A DNA stretch of 64,000 bases from Pontibacter chinhatensis (GCF_900113285.1 NZ_FOOT01000002.1:186001-250000); one strand, 5' to 3'; shown: positions 26,616-36,377, numbered from the stretch's first letter. Made by a program: numbers and translations. Notes: generated by a model from the sequence alone, not told the origin.

Positions 26616-27727
26616 TCAATATAATTTCTATATATGGCTGCATGTTGTTTTGCAATCTGATCAATATCATACTTTTGTTCAGCAATCATTCTAGCCTTTT
26701 GGGCCATTTCCTTCATTTTGTCAGTATTAGCAATAGAGAATACTAATGCTTCTTCCAAGGAAACGACATCTTTTACCTTAAAAAGGTATGCTGTATCTAG
26801 GTGATTTATAGCCTCTTTATTCATAGGTATATCAGAGGCGAGAATCGGTGCACCACCTAACATAGCTTCAACTAAAGCTCCACTGAACCCCTCATAATAT
26901 GAAGGGAAGACAAATACATCACATTCCGCAAGAAGTTCTGGGACATTTTTCACATTCCCTAACAACTTAATTTTATGTCCAATATTTAACCTCTTAATTA
27001 GTGCTTCTAAATGTGCTCTATATTTTCCTTCTCCAGCTATTGATAACTTAGTATTAGGGTAAATCTTGTTGAAGTTTGCAAAAGCTTCTATCAGCTCAGC
27101 TTGACCTTTCCGTTTCAGAAGTCTCCCAACATTTAAAAAATGAGTTTCTTCATTTGTAAATCTGTTAGCTATTTTGAAATTAAAGTTTGATACTTTTCTT
27201 CCTCTATAAATAACATCGATTTTGGAATTGTCAATCAGTAATCTTTGAGAATTACTAATTTTTATACTTTCAGAATTTGCTAAAAACCTATAACAGTATC
27301 TAGCTGTCCACCTATTTAATATCCAGAAGAGGCCCACCTTTAACTTCATGGAAAATGAAAGATCCTCTAGCTCATGACTGGAATAGGTATCATTTACAAA
27401 GGTGCCAATGTTCTTTATTCCTAATTGGTGACAAGCAACTCTGGTAATAATATCAGCTCTAAATAATGTCGATACTACTAGATTTGGATTTTCTATAATG
27501 CATAAACTTTTAAAGAGATTAATTGCTTTACCAAAATCATATTTATTATTGATGGCAAAGTTGATATTTCTTAATCCAAGTTTATCACATTCATTTTTAA
27601 GTTCTAGATTATTGTAGAAAGAAACAATGAGAGGTTCTATGTCATTTGGAAGTCTTGAAGCTATATCTAGTGTACTCTTCTCAGCTCCTCCTGTCTGTAA
27701 AGTATCAATGGCAAAAATAATCTTCAC
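26612..27727 (-). CDS. Family 4 glycosyltransferase
   Basis: A 371-residue GT-B transferase. AIDTLQTGGAEKSTLDIASR is the N-terminal glycine loop. LNVGRLLKRKGQAELIEAFA and FPSYYEGFSGALVEAMLGGA are the C-terminal donor-binding motifs. It is very AT-rich, like the rest of the island. The stop of the upstream GT2 gene is directly adjacent, and its own stop overlaps the next gene, so three transferases are made from one message. The sugar added is unknown. Confidence 0.88.
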   Translation of the reverse strand: MKIIFAIDTLQTGGAEKSTLDIASRLPNDIEPLIVSFYNNLELKNECDKLGLRNINFAINNKYDFGKAINLFKSLCIIENPNLVVSTLFRADIITRVACHQLGIKNIGTFVNDTYSSHELEDLSFSMKLKVGLFWILNRWTARYCYRFLANSESIKISNSQRLLIDNSKIDVIYRGRKVSNFNFKIANRFTNEETHFLNVGRLLKRKGQAELIEAFANFNKIYPNTKLSIAGEGKYRAHLEALIKRLNIGHKIKLLGNVKNVPELLAECDVFVFPSYYEGFSGALVEAMLGGAPILASDIPMNKEAINHLDTAYLFKVKDVVSLEEALVFSIANTDKMKEMAQKARMIAEQKYDIDQIAKQHAAIYRNYIE

Positions 27728-28654
27728 TTATTTTGAATGTTTTAGGTGCAACCTCTTTGCTAATTCTTTTCCAAGCAGAAAATAAGATAACAAAACAAGC
27801 CAAATTTTAGGATTAAATGGTTCAACTTTTAGTAATTTAAAAAAATATTTTAATGCACTGCTTCTACATCCAGCAGCTAAATTGTACCACATCCCTTTAT
27901 AATTATATTTAAATCTAAGGCTTTTATAATTTTCAATTTTGTGGCCATGTTTTGATATTATTTTTTCATAAGCTTTCGCATTTTTCTCATAACTTAATGA
28001 TAAACGATCTTCTGCTTCTTGATGAATAGTTATAAGACAATCAGGTACCACATCAAAGGAATATGACTGTGAAACCCTCAAAAAAAAGTCTGTGTCTTCA
28101 GCTGCTTTTAATTCCTCGTCAAAATAAAATTTGCTTCTATGAAATACTTCACTTTTAAATGTTAGGCCACAGCCTATACCAATATGTAAGCCATGTAAAA
28201 AAGTTATATATGGGCTTTCTATAATTTGTGGCCTCCATATTTCTTCTTTAATACTTAGCTCTCCATGCTCATTTTTAACTCGTCTACATCCTGTCCAAAC
28301 AAAACCACAATCAGGAGACGAATTCTCTATTTTTGCTAATGATTTCTCGACAAATTGAGGCTCTAGTACATCATCACTATCTAAAAAAGAGATATAACTT
28401 CCCCTTGCTAGTCGAATTCCATTATTTCTTGCTGTTGCGGCACCGCTGTTTTTTTTAAGCCTATAGTATACTATTCTTTTGTCGGCAAATCCTTTAACTA
28501 TTTCCTGTGTTGCGTCGGTAGAACAGTCATCAATGACTATAACCTCAAGGGTTTTATATGTCTGTTCATGCACACTTTGCAAGGCTCTTTCAATGACTGC
28601 AGCTCTGTTATATACAGGAATTATAATACTTACCAATGGTTCTTCAAGCTGCAT
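27728..28654 (-). CDS. Family 2 glycosyltransferase
   Basis: A 308-residue GT-A inverting transferase. SIIIPVYNRAAVIERALQSV is the nucleotide-binding start, VIDDCSTDATQ holds the first Asp pair, and ISFLDSDDVLEPQFVEKSL contains the DxD metal site. The C-terminal 60 residues are basic and hydrophobic, suggesting attachment to the inner membrane. It would add a sugar to the lipid-linked chain; donor unknown. It abuts the following GT4 gene. Confidence 0.9.
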   Translation of the reverse strand: MQLEEPLVSIIIPVYNRAAVIERALQSVHEQTYKTLEVIVIDDCSTDATQEIVKGFADKRIVYYRLKKNSGAATARNNGIRLARGSYISFLDSDDVLEPQFVEKSLAKIENSSPDCGFVWTGCRRVKNEHGELSIKEEIWRPQIIESPYITFLHGLHIGIGCGLTFKSEVFHRSKFYFDEELKAAEDTDFFLRVSQSYSFDVVPDCLITIHQEAEDRLSLSYEKNAKAYEKIISKHGHKIENYKSLRFKYNYKGMWYNLAAGCRSSALKYFFKLLKVEPFNPKIWLVLLSYFLLGKELAKRLHLKHSK

Positions 28655-28722
28655 AATGCAATATATAAATTGGGGATTATCATTAAATTTATTTACAACA
28701 GCTATATTAACTGTTATAGGTT

Positions 28723-29583
28723 TTATCTAAAATTATATAATATGTACTTAACCCAAGCTTTCCAATAATATGGTTTATAAATAATAATTTTTTTAATACT
28801 AGATAAAGCCTCTGACTTTAGCCCTAATTTACTTGCCCTATAGGCATTTATTTCTAAGTACTCAATATATTTCTTCTTTTTAGTCCTTAAGATATTTTCA
28901 TGTTTAGTAAGAATTCTTTTAGTCCCTAAAAAGACTGCTTTATCATTAGATCTAATCCGTGCACCTCCATGTACATTAATCTGCATTAGTACATGAGGAA
29001 TTATATTTCCCTGTAGATTATTTTCTCCCATGTACTTAATTATTCTGAATCCTAATTCAGTATGCTGATCAGAATGTAGTTGAATATCATATCCTCCTAT
29101 TTGTTCAAAGACTATTTTTTTAATGAAGAAAGCAGCTGCAATAAACATGGCTGTTGTACCCCGTTTACAATGCCATACTTTTTGTGGTAATTCACGGTTA
29201 ATCTCTTTGTCTTTAATAACATCCTTAGTAGATACTCCACAGCTTACTAGACAAATATTTGGATTTGAGAATCCACTGATCATCAACTCCATCCAATTAT
29301 CAGCAAGTTCATCATCGCTGTCATAAAATGTTACCACTTCCCCAGTTGCATGCTTTACTCCATAATTTCTCGAATCAGCTGCACCTGTTTTCCCTTTCTT
29401 CAGGTAAGTTATCCGATTATCGCTATCAATATACTTGCGAATTACCCATTCAGTATCATCGGTAGATCCATCGTCAACAATAATAAGCTCCCAATCCTTA
29501 TAACTTTGCTTTATAACATCCTTGACAGCTTTCTCAATCAAAGTGCTCCTGTTAAAAGTCGGTATAATGACGCTAACCTTCAT
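28723..29583 (-). CDS. Family 2 glycosyltransferase
   Basis: A 286-residue GT-A transferase. SVIIPTFNRSTLIEKAVKDV begins the fold, IIVDDGSTDDTEW has the first Asp motif, and TFYDSDDELADNWMELM the DxD-type site. It is related to the gene just downstream but clearly distinct, so the pair may add different sugars or linkages. Gaps of 68 and 94 bases on either side show no promoter I can defend. Confidence 0.9.
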   Translation of the reverse strand: MKVSVIIPTFNRSTLIEKAVKDVIKQSYKDWELIIVDDGSTDDTEWVIRKYIDSDNRITYLKKGKTGAADSRNYGVKHATGEVVTFYDSDDELADNWMELMISGFSNPNICLVSCGVSTKDVIKDKEINRELPQKVWHCKRGTTAMFIAAAFFIKKIVFEQIGGYDIQLHSDQHTELGFRIIKYMGENNLQGNIIPHVLMQINVHGGARIRSNDKAVFLGTKRILTKHENILRTKKKKYIEYLEINAYRASKLGLKSEALSSIKKIIIYKPYYWKAWVKYILYNFR

Positions 29584-29677
29584 AAAAGTTTATTAAAAAC
29601 ACCTCAGCTAATAGAAGCTTATAAGGCGTATTAGCTTTAACTTAATAATTACAATTTGTATAATATTAAAGCAGAAT

Positions 29678-30664
29678 CTACGAACACAGAAATCTAGCTT
29701 GCTGCTCTTTAATTACCTTAAATTTCTCTATGAAAAGAGGAGACACCTCTTTCTCATCTATTTCTGGTATAATAAGTTTAGATTTCTCGCTAAGCATCTT
29801 TGAGAAATAAAAGTTAACTGATGAAAAAGGAGAAACGACTTGGTAAGGAATACTGCGACCCTTTAGTAAATATAACTCAATGGGATAATTAAGATTTATA
29901 ATATCAAAGCCGAACCCCTCGAAAGCTTTCTTTTTGAGTTGAGAATTTTCTCCCCCATGTAGAAAATATTTTATTTTATATAAGTTGATATATGGTTCAA
30001 CTGCATTCCTAATCAAACTTGTGTAGTATTTATGAGAGACATAAGCAAGTTCTGCAAGTGGTGTACCAATTATCCAAATTTCTTCATTCTTGTTAAGAAC
30101 CAACAGATGTTTCTTGAAGTAAGAATAAGTATTTTCTAGCCAAGTGTCTATTTCATTGACTTTACCCATGGCTGTAAAAAAAGTAAGTTGACTTCTAAAT
30201 CTTTCATCATAATTAAATAAGAGCTTTAACCTAGAAGATAAGCTAATTGGTTTGTTCCTATATAAATCTACCACAAGAGTAGTGGTACCTTCATCTAAAA
30301 CAATAAGTTGGCCACCTATCCTATTGGAGACTGCCCTATATAATGATGTGAAGTAATTACCTATAAAAATCCTATATTCATTATTACCTTTGTATTTAGA
30401 TTTATGATTTTTGATTAGCTGAATGAAAGCATTAAACTGTTTTATTTTTCCAATCCAACTACCATCTGTCTCTATTACTTCCCATTTTATATCAGGTCTT
30501 TCATGCAACAACTGTATTGCCTTGCTTTTTCTTAATTCTTCAGTTTTACCAATTTGAGATTTAAACAGGAACTGACAGTCTTTATCTTCAATGCTAAAGT
30601 GATGAATTGCCTCAAAAGCGTTTAAAATTTGGATAGGGTTAAGATTAAGCAAGAAGGTACTCAT
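29678..30664 (-). CDS. Candidate nonulosonate/sialyl-type transferase (GT52-like), tentative
   Basis: A 328-residue soluble protein with no confident family. Its layout recalls GT52 or polysialyltransferase GT-B enzymes: an N-terminal SPIQ-like start (MSTFLLNLNPIQILNAFEAI), an acidic turn LIVLDEGTTTLVVDLY at about 120-136, a WIIGTPLAEL strand in the middle and YFLHGGENSQLKKKAFEGFG where such enzymes carry a donor-binding motif. It lies 59 bases downstream of the CMP-sugar synthetase gene, where a transferase using the CMP-nonulosonate would be expected. The usual HP motif is not obvious (LHGGEN instead of HPRE), so this is a hypothesis from context and weak resemblance. Confidence 0.45.
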   Translation of the reverse strand: MSTFLLNLNPIQILNAFEAIHHFSIEDKDCQFLFKSQIGKTEELRKSKAIQLLHERPDIKWEVIETDGSWIGKIKQFNAFIQLIKNHKSKYKGNNEYRIFIGNYFTSLYRAVSNRIGGQLIVLDEGTTTLVVDLYRNKPISLSSRLKLLFNYDERFRSQLTFFTAMGKVNEIDTWLENTYSYFKKHLLVLNKNEEIWIIGTPLAELAYVSHKYYTSLIRNAVEPYINLYKIKYFLHGGENSQLKKKAFEGFGFDIINLNYPIELYLLKGRSIPYQVVSPFSSVNFYFSKMLSEKSKLIIPEIDEKEVSPLFIEKFKVIKEQQARFLCS

Positions 30665-30723
30665 ACAGGAGGTTCATATTATTATTTTATAGAAATATCT
30701 GAGGCATTATGCTAATTACTCCC

Positions 30724-31395
30724 TTAGGACATAAGAATTGAAGCTAATTTCCAATCAACTTCGTCATCAATGTCAATAGAATCTCTCTTTTCCATTAAAT
30801 ATTTCTTTTTCTTTAAGTCAGAAATCCCTCTAGATTGAAGTTTTTTAATGTTAATAATATAGATTGCGCCATTTATTTGATAAATCTTTGGGCAGTCTTG
30901 CCTCCTACTATAGTTGCCACTAATTGCTTTTTGTAAAACTCCAGTTGGGCCTTCCTCAAAAAGAACATAATATGGATTAGAGTCTGTTTCTTTTACAGAT
31001 ACAATCATCTCGGTTTCTTCCTTAAGAAGCTGCAAAGCTTCAATAAGATGTTGTCCAGTTCTCAATGGTGAAGTAGGTTGTAGTAAAGCAACGAAATCAT
31101 AATATTGCCCGTTGCTCTCATAAAATTTAATTGCATGCTTTAATACTTGCTCAGATGTTGCATAATCTGTTGCTAATTCAGCAGGCCTAACAAATGGTAT
31201 CTTTAATCCATACTGCTCTACAGTCTCAATTATTTTTTTATCATCTGTAGATACACATATGTTTATATCATCACTAACCTCTCTAGCTGCATCTATAGTA
31301 TAATATATCAATGGCTTCCCATTCAATGGCCTTATATTTTTGCCAGGTAAGCCTTTAGAACCTCCTCTTGCAGGAATTACGTACAGGACCTTCAT
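30724..31395 (-). CDS. legF: CMP-nonulosonate synthetase (NeuA/LegF family)
   Basis: A 223-residue cytidylyltransferase of usual length. VIPARGGSKGLPGKNIRPLN is the CTP-binding signature of acylneuraminate cytidylyltransferases, and ALLQPTSPLRTGQHL is the sugar-binding strand. It activates the free nonulosonic acid to its CMP form. With PtmE-, LegG-, LegI-, LegH-, LegC- and LegB-type genes directly upstream, the likely product is CMP-legionaminic acid or a close isomer. It directly abuts the PtmE-like gene. Confidence 0.9.
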   Translation of the reverse strand: MKVLYVIPARGGSKGLPGKNIRPLNGKPLIYYTIDAAREVSDDINICVSTDDKKIIETVEQYGLKIPFVRPAELATDYATSEQVLKHAIKFYESNGQYYDFVALLQPTSPLRTGQHLIEALQLLKEETEMIVSVKETDSNPYYVLFEEGPTGVLQKAISGNYSRRQDCPKIYQINGAIYIINIKKLQSRGISDLKKKKYLMEKRDSIDIDDEVDWKLASILMS

Positions 31396-32448
31396 TTAGA
31401 ATTTAATATGATGTATATCTGCCTGCGCTTTTTTAAAGTCTTCATGTTTCCCTATGTCTAACCAGTAACCTCTTAATGGATACGAATTTACTTTATGCCC
31501 TTTTTCAATTAGTACCTCCATTAAATCGGTTGCATTGAAGAAAGAGTTATTCGGTATGTATTGAAGAATTTCCTTCTTTACAAGATATATTCCTCCATTA
31601 GAATAATATGTGTAAGTTGGCTTTTCCTTAAAACTTTTGATTATATTATTTTCCGTCTCTAGTACAGCATAAGGTACATCAACTGTGTATGGTATTGTGA
31701 CGACAGAAAGTGCTGCATCATTTTTTATAAAGTCTAAGAAAAAGTCTTCATAATCAAGATTTGTCAATAAATCAGAGTTTGAAATTAATATGTAATCGTG
31801 TTGGAAATCTTGAATTTTACTTAATGCTCCTAATGTTCCTAAAGGCTTATCTTCCCACACATATTTTACATTTATGTGTTTTGAGCTTCCATCGTGGAAA
31901 TAATCTTGGAGTTGCTTACCTAAATATCGGACTGTTATCCATATATCATCAATTCCAAAATTTCTGAGTCTATCAATGTTATGTTCGATGATAGGCTTAT
32001 TACCAATTTTCAGCAATGGTTTTGGAGTAGAATCTGTTAGAGGACGCAAACGCTCACCTCTTCCTCCTGCCATCAATACACCGTCAACTGGCAAGTATGA
32101 TTTAAGGAATCTAAAGTTGACTACGTTCACTATTTTCCCTTCTTTACATAAAACAGGGATTATTTTATAGTCATAATTTCTATAACTTATTACTTCATCG
32201 ATGGTATAAGTTCCCCTTTGTAAAAACTTTGGATTGAGCTGAATAAAGTTATCTACTGTATCATCAAGTGTAAGCCCCTTTAAAAACCCCCTCCTTACAT
32301 CTCCATCTGTTAAAGAACCAATCAACTTATCTTTTTCATCTACAACGAAAAGAATTGCATCTGCTGCGAGTTCATTCAGTTGAGCAAGCGCGATTTTGAT
32401 GGGAGATTTTGTCTCAATAATATGTTTTCTAAAGCTTATCACTGTCAA
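31396..32448 (-). CDS. ptmE: CBS-domain sugar-1-phosphate nucleotidyltransferase (PtmE-like)
   Basis: A 350-residue fusion. Residues about 1-118 hold a pair of CBS domains (GSLTDGDVRRGFLKGLT; IIPVLCKEGKIVNVVNF). Residues about 120-345 are a nucleotidyltransferase with VLMAGGRGERLRPLTDSTPK as the signature loop and ILISNSDLLTNLDYEDF as the metal site. This fusion is the one known as PtmE in the Campylobacter legionaminic-acid pathway, where it makes the GDP-activated glucosamine precursor. It overlaps legG by 20 bases. The other supply enzymes of that pathway (PtmA, PtmF, PgmL) are not in the window. Confidence 0.85.
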   Translation of the reverse strand: MTVISFRKHIIETKSPIKIALAQLNELAADAILFVVDEKDKLIGSLTDGDVRRGFLKGLTLDDTVDNFIQLNPKFLQRGTYTIDEVISYRNYDYKIIPVLCKEGKIVNVVNFRFLKSYLPVDGVLMAGGRGERLRPLTDSTPKPLLKIGNKPIIEHNIDRLRNFGIDDIWITVRYLGKQLQDYFHDGSSKHINVKYVWEDKPLGTLGALSKIQDFQHDYILISNSDLLTNLDYEDFFLDFIKNDAALSVVTIPYTVDVPYAVLETENNIIKSFKEKPTYTYYSNGGIYLVKKEILQYIPNNSFFNATDLMEVLIEKGHKVNSYPLRGYWLDIGKHEDFKKAQADIHHIKF

Positions 32449-33571
32449 ATTCTTTTAGAATAGAAATAATAGTTTGAGCTGCTCCTTTCTTGAAATAAGG
32501 ATTTCCACCTTTATATTCTCTGAGAGTACTTATGTTTTTCAGAGTATTTATTATGCTTTGTGAATCAAAAGGAACATGAAAAACGTTACCACCAGCAACT
32601 CTTCCTTTTTGCCTATCTCCTATATTGATTACGTACTTTTTAAAAGAAGCAGCCTCAATAATTCCACTTGAAGTATTTCCTAATAATATTTTAGAATAAA
32701 ACATACAAGTGAAATAACTCTGTGTTCCGAAGTTCTCTATCAAGTGCAATTTTTCATATAGTTCGGATTTAAGTTTATAGAATCCTGCACGAAAAATATT
32801 ACCATTTGTATCAGCATTTGGCATAGTTATTACCACCTGATACTCTTTTGCTATAAAACGTAACGCATCTAAAATTTCTGTTAGATGTCGTTCGTTCATT
32901 TCAGGAGCAACAGTTTCTGGATGAACAGTTACTAAAACTGTAGGTATATTTAAATTAATATTCCATTTGTCTTCAAACTCATCTTTAGAAAGTAGTTGGG
33001 TATTCGTTAAGTTATCTAAACTTAATGCTCCTGTCACATAAATATTTGCATTGTCACCTTTTATCTCTGCAACTCTTGAAGCAAATACTTCCTGAGAAAC
33101 AAAATGTAGAGTTGAAGAAAGAGTTATTGCATGACGGTAAATATTATCTATAGCTCCTAAAGTAGTTTCTCCACCATGTATGTGAGCAAACTTGATATGA
33201 TAAGGTATACCTGCCGAGACTGCCCCAAACATCTCAAATCTATCACCTAGACAAAATACAAGATCAAATTCATTAGTATGCTGTTCCCAAAAATCAGCAA
33301 ACTTTAACGAAGTTAGCGCACATGCTGTAGACACAGCATTTTTATCATCATTTAGGAGCAGAGATCTTACTTTGTAATCTACTCCAAAGCCATCTGCAAT
33401 TATAGTATCAACCGTACTTCCGTGAAACGGAGATAAGTGGGTACCAAAGGCAATAATTTTTAGATCAAATTTAGTATCTTCTTGTAGGGCTTTCAGGAGT
33501 GGCTTATAGATACCATAGTCAGCTCGCGAGCTGGTCAATACCCCAATACGCATTACTGAAGATGTTTCCAT
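32429..33571 (-). CDS. legG: NDP-sugar 2-epimerase, hydrolysing (NeuC/LegG family)
   Basis: A 380-residue enzyme of usual length with the UDP-GlcNAc 2-epimerase fold. IGVLTSSRADYGIYKPLLKA at the start and KFAHIHGGETTLGAIDNIYR are NeuC signatures; LVTVHPETVA and GNTSSGIIEAASFKKYVINI are the nucleotide-binding and catalytic segments. It removes the nucleotide and inverts C2 to give the free mannosamine-type sugar that LegI condenses with PEP. It overlaps legI by 19 bases and ptmE by 20. Known family reaction; exact substrate inferred from neighbours. Confidence 0.9.
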   Translation of the reverse strand: METSSVMRIGVLTSSRADYGIYKPLLKALQEDTKFDLKIIAFGTHLSPFHGSTVDTIIADGFGVDYKVRSLLLNDDKNAVSTACALTSLKFADFWEQHTNEFDLVFCLGDRFEMFGAVSAGIPYHIKFAHIHGGETTLGAIDNIYRHAITLSSTLHFVSQEVFASRVAEIKGDNANIYVTGALSLDNLTNTQLLSKDEFEDKWNINLNIPTVLVTVHPETVAPEMNERHLTEILDALRFIAKEYQVVITMPNADTNGNIFRAGFYKLKSELYEKLHLIENFGTQSYFTCMFYSKILLGNTSSGIIEAASFKKYVINIGDRQKGRVAGGNVFHVPFDSQSIINTLKNISTLREYKGGNPYFKKGAAQTIISILKEFDSDKL

Positions 33572-34578
33572 TCTAATTTCATACCTGCTTCAAGGTCAGT
33601 ATCTACTTTCCTACCAATGACTTTAGGTAAATCCATTGGAGATACCCCATCACCAGGCCTTTTCATTTCTAAGTTTGAAGCTTCTAATACTTGACCAGAA
33701 AAAACGGGCTGTTTGATATGAATACTTTTGCGGGCTACCTCTTTATTCAATAATTCAGATTTAGTTGGTTCTTTACGCCCATGCCCATTAAGAGCCTTCT
33801 CAATATTTCTAATCCCAGAAACCATCTCTTTCAGTTCTTTGGGTTCTAAGGATGCCTTATGATCTGGGCCTGGCAAATTTCGGTCTAGCGTAAAGTGCTT
33901 TTCAATAACTTTTGCTCCAAGTGCAACAGCAGCAATGGGGACTTCTATGCCTAAAGTATGATCCGAATATCCAATGTTTGTTTTAAATGCCTGTTGTATA
34001 GTTAGCATAGCATTTAAATTTACATCTTCATACTTTGTTGGATAGTCGGTATTACAATGCAATATTGTTATATCTTCTAACTTTGCTCCTCCTATTCTCA
34101 GTACACTTAATGCAGCTTCAATTTCACCTAAGGATGCCATTCCTGTAGAGAGAATAATAGGTTTTCCCTTAGAACCAATATGTTTTAGATATAAATAATT
34201 TGTTAATTCTCCAGATGGAATTTTAAAAAGGTCTATACCAAGGTTTTCTAGGAAATCTATGCTTTCTTCATCAAAGCCTGTTGACAAAAATTTGACTTTT
34301 TTTTGATTCGCATATTTCAGCAGTACTTCATGCATCTCTTCTGAAAGCTCCACTTTTTTCAGCATTGTGTACTGAGAAGCTTCGTTAATATTGCCTATAT
34401 TCTTTTTTTGGTACTCTGCCTGTTTAGCTGATTTGCTTACAAGTTTTTCAGCTTTAAAAGTTTGAAATTTAACATAATCCACTCCAGCTTCAGCTGCAAC
34501 ATCTATAAGCTGTTTTGCTAATGTTATATCACCATTATGGTTAACACCAGCTTCTGCTATAATGATAGTTTTATTCAT
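33553..34578 (-). CDS. legI: Nonulosonic acid synthase (NeuB/LegI family)
   Basis: A 341-residue NeuB-type enzyme. IIIAEAGVNHNGDITLAKQL begins the TIM barrel, VDYVKFQTFKAEKLVS and PSGELTNYLYLKHIG line the active site, and GYSDHTLGIEVPIAAVALGA with EKHFTLDRNLPGPDHKASLE is the metal and PEP-binding part. Residues about 280-341 are the C-terminal antifreeze-like SAF domain (GDGVSPMDLPKVIGRKV). It condenses the six-carbon sugar with phosphoenolpyruvate. It overlaps the acetyltransferase gene by 8 bases and legG by 19, so the cluster is a tightly coupled operon. Confidence 0.93.
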   Translation of the reverse strand: MNKTIIIAEAGVNHNGDITLAKQLIDVAAEAGVDYVKFQTFKAEKLVSKSAKQAEYQKKNIGNINEASQYTMLKKVELSEEMHEVLLKYANQKKVKFLSTGFDEESIDFLENLGIDLFKIPSGELTNYLYLKHIGSKGKPIILSTGMASLGEIEAALSVLRIGGAKLEDITILHCNTDYPTKYEDVNLNAMLTIQQAFKTNIGYSDHTLGIEVPIAAVALGAKVIEKHFTLDRNLPGPDHKASLEPKELKEMVSGIRNIEKALNGHGRKEPTKSELLNKEVARKSIHIKQPVFSGQVLEASNLEMKRPGDGVSPMDLPKVIGRKVDTDLEAGMKLEWKHLQ

Positions 34579-35203
34579 TTCTTATATTTTTGGCTGGGTT
34601 TCCTACCCATACTAGGTTATCTGCAATATCCTTTAAAACAACAGCTCCTGCTCCGACTATTGCATTTCTGCCAATAGATACCCCCTGCTTCACCACAGCA
34701 TTTGCCCCTATAAAACTTCCTTCGCCTACCCGCACATTTCCTGCAAGCACAGCACCTGGAGCTATATGCGTATAATTACCAACCTCACATTCGTGTTCAA
34801 CAACCGCACCTGTATTAATTATAACCCCTTGACCAACATTAGCCATTGCATTTACCATAGCACCGGCAGCTACAAAAGTGCCACAATTGATGATAGCAAA
34901 TTTTGAAACTATACTTCTTGGGTGAATTACTGAGATACTGGTATATCCCTTTCCTGTAAGTAGTTCTGTCAGCCTTCTTCTTATTAAGTTATTTCCTATT
35001 GCAACGAAGAAAGCCTCCTCCAGCACACTAAGTTTATCTAGTGAAAATTGGTCCTGTTCATTTCCCAAATAATTTAACTTGAATGGATTTGAGCTTGCTT
35101 TATTCTGATCAAAATAACCAATAATCTGACCTCCTATCTCTAATATGGCATCTGCAACTACATAAGCATGACCCGAATATCCAAACAGCGCAATACCTTT
35201 CAT
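34571..35203 (-). CDS. legH: Sugar acetyltransferase (LegH/NeuD/PglD family)
   Basis: A 210-residue two-domain acetyltransferase. MKGIALFGYSGHAYVVADAI is the Rossmann-like half, and VGQGVIINTGAVVEHECEVG with GNVRVGEGSFIGANAVVKQG are the hexapeptide repeats. The His of VEHECEV is the likely catalytic base. It would acetylate the 4-amino group made by LegC. A second paralogue lies in the bacillosamine block at 16.5 kb; the two sequences differ clearly, so each pathway has its own acetyltransferase. Confidence 0.88.
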   Translation of the reverse strand: MKGIALFGYSGHAYVVADAILEIGGQIIGYFDQNKASSNPFKLNYLGNEQDQFSLDKLSVLEEAFFVAIGNNLIRRRLTELLTGKGYTSISVIHPRSIVSKFAIINCGTFVAAGAMVNAMANVGQGVIINTGAVVEHECEVGNYTHIAPGAVLAGNVRVGEGSFIGANAVVKQGVSIGRNAIVGAGAVVLKDIADNLVWVGNPAKNIRNE

Positions 35204-35205
35204 AT

Positions 35206-36363
35206 TTAAATTCTTACGCTACTTGGAATATTTACCAGTCTCTCTTCCACCCATTTACTTACAGTAAGGTCACCATGTGGTAATGTGCTAAACATAGGTA
35301 ACTTATGCATAAGCGTCCAAGCTGGTCGGCTCATAATACCACTGCTATTAGCCTCTTTCAAGAAAGTATCGCGTTCTTCCTTATCATTTAACAAGAGGGT
35401 ATTTAGCCAATAGTTCGCTCTTGTATTCAAGCTTTCTGTCACAAATTCAACGCCTTCTATCTCTTGAAAGAATGCCTTATATTGAGCAGCTAACTCACGC
35501 TTATTTTCGACGAAAGCTTCTAGTTGCTCCAGTTGAGCACAAGCTAAGGCTGCATTTAGGTTAGGCATTCGGTAATTATACCCAATATGATCATGGTTAA
35601 ACTCCCATGCATGAGGCACCTTTGCTTGGGTTGTGAGATGTTTAGCGAGCTTAGCCAATTCTTCATTATCAGTAATAATTGCCCCACCGCCGCCACATGT
35701 GACAGTTTTATTACCATTAAAACTAAAAGTACCAAGCAAGCCCAGAGTACCTGTATGTCTGCCTTTGAAATAACTCCCCAATGATTCAGCAGCATCCTCT
35801 ATAAGCGGAATGCCCCACTTTTTACAGATGGAAGAAATTCGATCTATTTCGCATGGAAAGCCAAAACTATGCATAGGTACGCAGGCTGCTATGCGATTTC
35901 CAGTTTTGTTATTAATGGTGGCTCCCCCCTCTTTTTTACAATGCTCTTGCAGGAAGCCTTCAAGGTTATCAGCAGATAAACCAAGCGTTTTTTTATCGAT
36001 ATCTAAAAAAACTGGTAAAGCTCCAATGTAACTTATAGCATTGGCAGTGGCTATGAATGTCAAATCCTGAGACAAGACTTCATCTCCCTGCTTAACTCCT
36101 GCTACTAGTAGTGCCATATGTAAAGCAGCCGTTCCATTTACGGTAGCCACAGCATATTTTGCACCGGTTATCTGCTGCATCATTTCCTCAAACTGGTTAA
36201 CATAAGCACCTACTGAGGATACAAATGTAGAATTAATGGCGTCAGCTACATACTTCTTCTCATTGCCAATAAACCGCGGCTCATGCAGAGGGATAAAGTC
36301 ATGATGGGGAAAGAGAGACTTAATGTATTTTATAATATGGCTGTACTTACTTGACTGCCCCAT
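35206..36363 (-). CDS. legC: LegC-family PLP sugar aminotransferase
   Basis: A 385-residue DegT/DnrJ/EryC1 enzyme. Lys219 in FSFNGNKTVTCGGGGAII carries the cofactor; NGTAALHMALLVAGVKQGDE and PLIEDAAESLGSYFKGRHTG are the phosphate- and ring-binding segments. The N-terminal extension before LHEPRFIGNEKKYVADAINS is typical of the LegC group. It aminates the 4-keto sugar made by LegB. It lies 2 bases upstream of legH and 14 bases downstream of legB. Confidence 0.92.
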   Translation of the reverse strand: MGQSSKYSHIIKYIKSLFPHHDFIPLHEPRFIGNEKKYVADAINSTFVSSVGAYVNQFEEMMQQITGAKYAVATVNGTAALHMALLVAGVKQGDEVLSQDLTFIATANAISYIGALPVFLDIDKKTLGLSADNLEGFLQEHCKKEGGATINNKTGNRIAACVPMHSFGFPCEIDRISSICKKWGIPLIEDAAESLGSYFKGRHTGTLGLLGTFSFNGNKTVTCGGGGAIITDNEELAKLAKHLTTQAKVPHAWEFNHDHIGYNYRMPNLNAALACAQLEQLEAFVENKRELAAQYKAFFQEIEGVEFVTESLNTRANYWLNTLLLNDKEERDTFLKEANSSGIMSRPAWTLMHKLPMFSTLPHGDLTVSKWVEERLVNIPSSVRI

Positions 36364-36377
36364 AGAGGTGCTGATGC

